From contig NZ_LHVO01000061.1 of NCBI RefSeq assembly GCF_001269925.1, positions 62,001-126,000 on the forward strand: a stretch of 64,000 nt of DNA, written 5' to 3'. The position numbers and the translations under genes are program-made. This DNA is from Pseudomonas sp. MIACH. GTDB taxonomy: Bacteria; Pseudomonadota; Gammaproteobacteria; Pseudomonadales; Pseudomonadaceae. Below the pieces are notes generated by a model. That model saw only the letters and a program-made list of their open reading frames with translations, was not told the DNA's origin and did no database searches. Shown piece by piece: positions 60,206 through 64,000 of this stretch. Numbering within the stretch: position 1 is the stretch's first letter; each line of letters starts with the position of its first letter.

Positions 60206-61738
60206 TCAGGGCTTTGCGCGGGTCTCGTGCATCCGCGCCAGCTGCCGCTCCAGCATCGAGGGATACGGCTCCATCAACCGCTCCACACAGCTTGCCCCTT
60301 CGGGGCTGGCAATCGGACGAATGCGCGCGCGTTGGCGGATCAGCGTGTCTTCACTGATCTTGCGCTCCACCAGCAGCAGGTTGCGGCTGTGTTGGGACAA
60401 GGCCAGTGCATCCTGGGCGTTTTCAGTCAGCAGCAGGTCGATCTGGCTCATGCCAAACAGATCATCCCCCACCGTCAGGCCCAGTTGCAGTTGCAGGGTG
60501 ATGCCGCTGTCGGCGACTTCGATCTGCAATTCATGGCCCAGGGCGCGCAACAGCTCGCCGCAGCAGATTGCATTGGTCAGGTAGTCTTCGCCGCTGTCTT
60601 CGCTGTGGAACAGCATCAGCGTGCTGCCGTCGTTCAGGGTGTGCAGTTCGCTCTGGTACAGCGAGGCGGCCTGGTCGAGGCAGTCGCGGTAGCGTTCCAG
60701 CAGTTCGGTCAAGCGTGCGCGAGGCAGGCGACGCAATTGGTCCTGGGCACCCAGTTGCACGGCGAGCACAGCGCTGTACTGCGGCTCGCTGCTGCGTACC
60801 GGCGCTGCCTTGGGGGCGATTGCGCTGCTGTCGGCTGACGTATCGCGCAGGTCGGCGAAGGGGTCTTCATCGTCCAGCTCGTCTTCCTCGGCCTTGAATG
60901 CATGGCGCGGTGCCGGCTTGAGGCCCGCCACCGGAGGGCGCTCGTCGAAGCCCGGGTCGCGCAGGTTGCGCACTTCGAACTCTGGTTCGTCGTCGTAATC
61001 GGTGTCGTCGTATTCGGGCTCTGGCTCGACTTCGGGCACCACCGGTTCCGGGGCGAAGCTGGCGTGCAACTGACGGGCAAGGTCGCCGATTTCATCCTGG
61101 CGGTCGGTAGCCGGGGTGTGCTCGTCGATATCCCGCAGCCAGATGCGCAGTTGCATGAGCGGCGTGGAGATATGCCGCCCCAGGCGCAAGCTCAGGGCCA
61201 GGGCCAATGCCAGCAGGATGGCGCTGAGGATGCCCATGCTTTGCAGGCTGATGGTCATCGGCTGCTGGAACTGTTGCATGTCGAGGCTGATACGCAGTTG
61301 GCCGGCCTTCACATCCTGAAACGTGATATTGCTCTGGTACAGGCCTTCGGCTTCGCCCAGCAGGCCGTTTTTCGGGCGCTGCCCGGCTTCGGCCATGATG
61401 CGGTTGTCCACGCTGTAGATGGCCGCATGGGCCACCAGCGGGTTCTTGGTCAGGTTGTTGAGCAGCACGTTGAGGCTGAGGATGTCGTTGGACACCAGCA
61501 GCTCAGTCGCCGAAGTGGCGGTCTGAGTGGTCAGGCTCTCGCCCAGGGCGTCGGCTTGCTCGTGCATGGCCTGCTTGAATTGCAAACCCATCACGCAGGC
61601 GTAGATCACCAGGGCCAGGGCGACCAGGATCACGTTATGGCTGGCGATGCGTAATGCGATCGGTACACGGCGGTGGCGCAGTGCCCGGAAGATCAGCAGG
61701 AAGAAGTTGTCGGTTTTTACTGGCGTGGGCCGGTTCAC
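60206..61738 (-). CDS. AhpA/YtjB-like membrane protein with HAMP-like region
   Basis: About 510 residues. Two membrane helices (VILVALALVIYACVMGLQF near 35-55 and GILSAILLALALALSLRL near 168-185) enclose a periplasmic SMP/YtjB-type domain; a HAMP-like linker (PLMQLRIWLRDIDEH, DEIGDLARQLH), an acidic low-complexity region and a cytoplasmic C-terminal domain follow. E. coli smp/ytjB is also divergent from serB. The start is uncertain: GTG 61738 is used; TTG 61801 is the longest possibility and lies further into the serB promoter region. Function unknown. Confidence 0.75.
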   Translation of the reverse strand: MNRPTPVKTDNFFLLIFRALRHRRVPIALRIASHNVILVALALVIYACVMGLQFKQAMHEQADALGESLTTQTATSATELLVSNDILSLNVLLNNLTKNPLVAHAAIYSVDNRIMAEAGQRPKNGLLGEAEGLYQSNITFQDVKAGQLRISLDMQQFQQPMTISLQSMGILSAILLALALALSLRLGRHISTPLMQLRIWLRDIDEHTPATDRQDEIGDLARQLHASFAPEPVVPEVEPEPEYDDTDYDDEPEFEVRNLRDPGFDERPPVAGLKPAPRHAFKAEEDELDDEDPFADLRDTSADSSAIAPKAAPVRSSEPQYSAVLAVQLGAQDQLRRLPRARLTELLERYRDCLDQAASLYQSELHTLNDGSTLMLFHSEDSGEDYLTNAICCGELLRALGHELQIEVADSGITLQLQLGLTVGDDLFGMSQIDLLLTENAQDALALSQHSRNLLLVERKISEDTLIRQRARIRPIASPEGASCVERLMEPYPSMLERQLARMHETRAKP

Positions 61739-61836
61739 TTGAGCTCGGCTCTTGGTCCGTGAAGTTGACGCGCAGTATAGCGACAGGCCCAAGACCGGCA
61801 AAGCGCTGGCTGTGCCCGATGGTCACTGAAAGTGGG

Positions 61837-61842
61837 TAGAAT
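61837..61842 (+). promoter_or_regulatory. -10 box, likely serB promoter
   Basis: TAGAAT about 30 bases before the serB start; the -35 is weak. Confidence 0.35.
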
Positions 61843-61871
61843 GCGGTTTTTTTCCAGCCTGGGGGTGCGCC

Positions 61872-63086
61872 TTGCGCGAAATTGTCCTGATTAACATCAC
61901 TGGTGAAGACCGCCCAGGTCTTACCGCAGCCATTACCGGCGTTCTGGCCCAGGGTGGTGTGAACATTCTCGACATCGGCCAGGCAGTGATCCACGACACG
62001 CTGTCGTTCGGCATCCTGGTGGAAATCCCCAGCACCGAGCAGGCCTCGTCGGTGCTCAAGGACATCCTGTTTACGGCGTATAAGCTGGATCAGCAGGTGC
62101 GTTTCACCCCGGTATCCGAAGAGGATTACCAGCAGTGGGTGGCCGGCCAGGGCAAGAAGCGCCATATCGTGACGCTGCTGACCCGTAAGGTCACCGCCGA
62201 ACAGCTGCAGCGCGTCAGCTCCATCACCGCGCAGTATGGTTTGAACATCGACCATATCGACCGTCTGTCGGGCCGCATGCCATTGGACACCCCCGCCGAC
62301 AAGGGCAAGGGCTGCATCGAGTTCTCCGTGCGCGGCGAACCGGCCGACCCGCAGGCCCTGCGCGCCGAATTCCTCAGCGTGGCCCAGGAGCTGAATGTCG
62401 ATATCGCCTTCCAGGAAGATTCGCTGTTCCGCCGCAATCGCCGCCTGGCGGTGTTCGATATGGACTCCACGCTGATCGAAGCCGAAGTTATCGACGAATT
62501 GGCCAAGGCGGCCGGCGTGGGTGAGCAGGTGTCCGCGATCACCGAGCGCGCCATGGCCGGCGAATTGGATTTTCGCGCCAGCTTCAAGGAGCGCCTGGCC
62601 TTGCTCAAGGGGCTGGACGTGAGCGTGCTGGACTCCATCGGCGCGTCGCTGCGCCTGACCGAAGGCGCCGAAACCTTGTTCGCCGAACTCAAGCGCCTGG
62701 GCTACAAGACTGCGATCCTGTCGGGCGGCTTTACCTACTTCGCCAAGCAATTGCAGGCCAAGCTGGGCATCGACTATGTGTTCGCCAACGAGCTGGAAGT
62801 GGTGGATGGCAAGGTGACCGGTGTGGCGGTTGAGCCGATTGTCGATGCACAGCGCAAGGCGGATCTGCTGAAGGAATTGGCCCACAAGGAAGGTTTGCGT
62901 CTGGAGCAGACCATTGCGGTCGGTGACGGCGCCAACGACTTGCCGATGCTGGCAATTGCTGGTTTGGGCGTGGCGTTCCGCGCCAAGCCATTGGTCAAGC
63001 AATCGGCCAAGCAGGCGATTTCGACCTTGGGGTTGGATGGCGTGCTGTATCTGCTGGGCTTTCGCGACCGCGACGGTCAGCTGTAA
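61872..63086 (+). CDS. serB: Phosphoserine phosphatase
   Basis: Last step of serine biosynthesis. The 404-residue protein carries two N-terminal ACT-like domains (LREIVLINITGEDRPGLTAA; HIVTLLTRKVTAEQL) that sense amino acids, then a HAD phosphatase: FDMDSTLIEAEVIDEL (about 197), SGGFTYFA and GDGANDLPML. Translation starts at TTG 61872, as this is where the conserved MREIVLINITGEDRPG begins. Divergent from the YtjB-like gene as in E. coli. Confidence 0.95.
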   Translation: MREIVLINITGEDRPGLTAAITGVLAQGGVNILDIGQAVIHDTLSFGILVEIPSTEQASSVLKDILFTAYKLDQQVRFTPVSEEDYQQWVAGQGKKRHIVTLLTRKVTAEQLQRVSSITAQYGLNIDHIDRLSGRMPLDTPADKGKGCIEFSVRGEPADPQALRAEFLSVAQELNVDIAFQEDSLFRRNRRLAVFDMDSTLIEAEVIDELAKAAGVGEQVSAITERAMAGELDFRASFKERLALLKGLDVSVLDSIGASLRLTEGAETLFAELKRLGYKTAILSGGFTYFAKQLQAKLGIDYVFANELEVVDGKVTGVAVEPIVDAQRKADLLKELAHKEGLRLEQTIAVGDGANDLPMLAIAGLGVAFRAKPLVKQSAKQAISTLGLDGVLYLLGFRDRDGQL

Positions 63087-63095
63087 CTGACTAAC

Positions 63096-63190
63096 AAATG
63101 TGGGAGGGGGCTTGCCCCCGATGGCTGTGGTTCAGTCACTGATGTGTTGACTGATACCCCGCTATCGGGAGCAAGCCCCCTCTCACATGG
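63096..63190. repeat. REPIN of the GGGGCTTGCCCC family
   Basis: AATGTGGGAGGGGGCTTGCC (63097-63116) and its inverted counterpart ending at 63190 enclose a spacer with TCAGTCA-N9-TGACTGA. A classic complete P. fluorescens REPIN, lying between the convergent serB and psd genes. Confidence 0.9.
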
Positions 63191-63199
63191 GGTTCGGTG

Positions 63200-64000
63200 T
63201 CAGGCTTTAGGTAAAGCGATACCTTGGCCCATCTGCACCGGCGAACCCGCCACCAATTCTTCTGCCCACTTCACCTGATCCGGCCCGAACAGCACGATCG
63301 CAGTCGAGCCCAGCTTGAAACGACCCAACTCCGCACCCTTTTCCAGATGGATCGGCGCGCGTGCGGCTTCGTCATAGCGGAAGGTTTTCAGCTCGCGTTT
63401 CGGCGGGGTGACCAGTCCGGCCCATACCGTTTCAATCGACGCCACAATCATTGCGCCCACCAATACCACGGCCATCGGGCCGCGTTCGGTGTCGAACAGG
63501 CAGACAACACGCTCGTTACGCGCAAACAACTCTGGCACGTTTTCGGCGGTGGTCTGGTTCACCGAGAAAATCCGCCCAGGTACGTAGACCATTTCGCGCA
63601 GGGTACCGGCCAGAGGCATATGCACCCGGTGGTAGTCCTTCGGCGACAGGTAGATGGTGGCGAAGTCGCCGCCCATAAACGGCGCAGCGACCGCTGCATC
63701 ACCGCCCAACAGTTCCAGCACGCTGAAGCTGTGGCCTTTGGCCTGGAACACACGGCCATGTTCGATAGGACCCAACTGGCTGACCGCGCCATCGGCTGGG
63801 CTCAATACAGCGCCAGGGGTCTGGTCCAGTGGGCGGGCGCCGTCTTTCAGGGCGCGGGTGAAGAAGGCGTTGAAGTGCTCGTAAGCGGTCACGTCTTCTA
63901 CCAGGGCTTGGGACATGTCCACTTGATAGCGCTTGGCGAACCACGTGGTGAAGGCATTCTTGAACCAGCGCACGCGGCACTCGGCGACGCAACCGGCCAA
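63200..64000 (-). CDS. psd: Phosphatidylserine decarboxylase, C-terminal part
   Basis: Makes phosphatidylethanolamine at the inner membrane. The visible 266 residues include LSPADGAVSQLGPI, the conserved HRVHMPLAGTL and the pyruvoyl-forming self-cleavage site LGST (FKLGSTAIVLFG) near the C-terminus. The gene begins beyond the right edge: the first visible codon is TTG inside the coding region, and about 20 N-terminal residues appear missing. Confidence 0.95.
   Translation of the reverse strand: MAGCVAECRVRWFKNAFTTWFAKRYQVDMSQALVEDVTAYEHFNAFFTRALKDGARPLDQTPGAVLSPADGAVSQLGPIEHGRVFQAKGHSFSVLELLGGDAAVAAPFMGGDFATIYLSPKDYHRVHMPLAGTLREMVYVPGRIFSVNQTTAENVPELFARNERVVCLFDTERGPMAVVLVGAMIVASIETVWAGLVTPPKRELKTFRYDEAARAPIHLEKGAELGRFKLGSTAIVLFGPDQVKWAEELVAGSPVQMGQGIALPKA

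Noticed and set aside
1..64000. tRNA genes, CRISPR arrays, IS elements or prophage genes
   Set aside because: I looked for T-loop-like GGTTCGAATCC strings, regularly spaced direct repeats and transposase or integrase proteins and saw none; the repeats present are REP/REPIN type.

Overview
This window looks like chromosome of a Pseudomonas, most likely of the fluorescens group. It is GC-rich, the protein sequences read as Pseudomonas throughout, and gene order follows the P. aeruginosa PAO1 block from dipA/aceF/aceE (PA5017-PA5015) to serB/psd (PA4960-PA4957). The REP/REPIN repeats with GAGCTTGCTC or GGGGCTTGCCCC cores are typical of P. fluorescens. I see 52 protein genes (two cut by the window edges), one TPP riboswitch, one strong candidate small RNA, and no tRNA, rRNA, IS element or CRISPR.

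Layout. 1-5252: the start of a DipA-like c-di-GMP protein, then aceF-aceE (pyruvate dehydrogenase E2/E1) on the minus strand, with a regulatory region holding two mirrored 13-bp operators. 5253-15211: glnE, then a tightly coupled LPS inner-core operon (waaF, waaC, waaG, waaP and three further WaaP/Kdo-kinase-like genes). 15212-23103: a block not expected at this place: a DUF3800 gene, a roughly 60-nt candidate sRNA on the minus strand, a ribose-type ABC importer behind a sigma-54 promoter, and a TonB-dependent receptor resembling E. coli YncD/PqqU. 23372-39079: the second half of the LPS core/O-antigen region (wapO carbamoyltransferase, wapH, mig-14-like, dnpA, ssg, two glycosyltransferases, a divergent kinase-like gene, waaL, msbA, a sulfotransferase plus APS kinase pair, hldE, a sugar epimerase).

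39206-46446: an unrecognised protein, aldo/keto reductase, FAD oxidoreductase, an SMR exporter divergent from a LysR regulator, waaA (Kdo transferase) and a TolC-like outer-membrane protein. 46646-50970: TPP riboswitch-thiC, the CytX-type permease and a DUF3298 lipoprotein. 51163-59964: nudF, a DUF1249 gene, cpdA, yqiA, parE, a secreted phytase-like esterase, parC and an orphan PqiC-like lipoprotein. 60206-64000: a YtjB/AhpA-like membrane protein, serB and most of psd.

How they work together: heptose supply (hldE), Kdo and heptose transfer (waaA, waaC, waaF), core extension and phosphorylation (waaG, waaP and kinases, wapO, wapH and other transferases), ligation (waaL) and flipping (msbA) make the window an almost complete LPS-core factory. 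The most unusual features are the minus-strand sRNA candidate at 16147-16209, the sulfotransferase/APS-kinase pair between msbA and hldE, two kinase-family proteins lacking the expected catalytic Asp, and the foreign-looking transporter/DUF3800 block.
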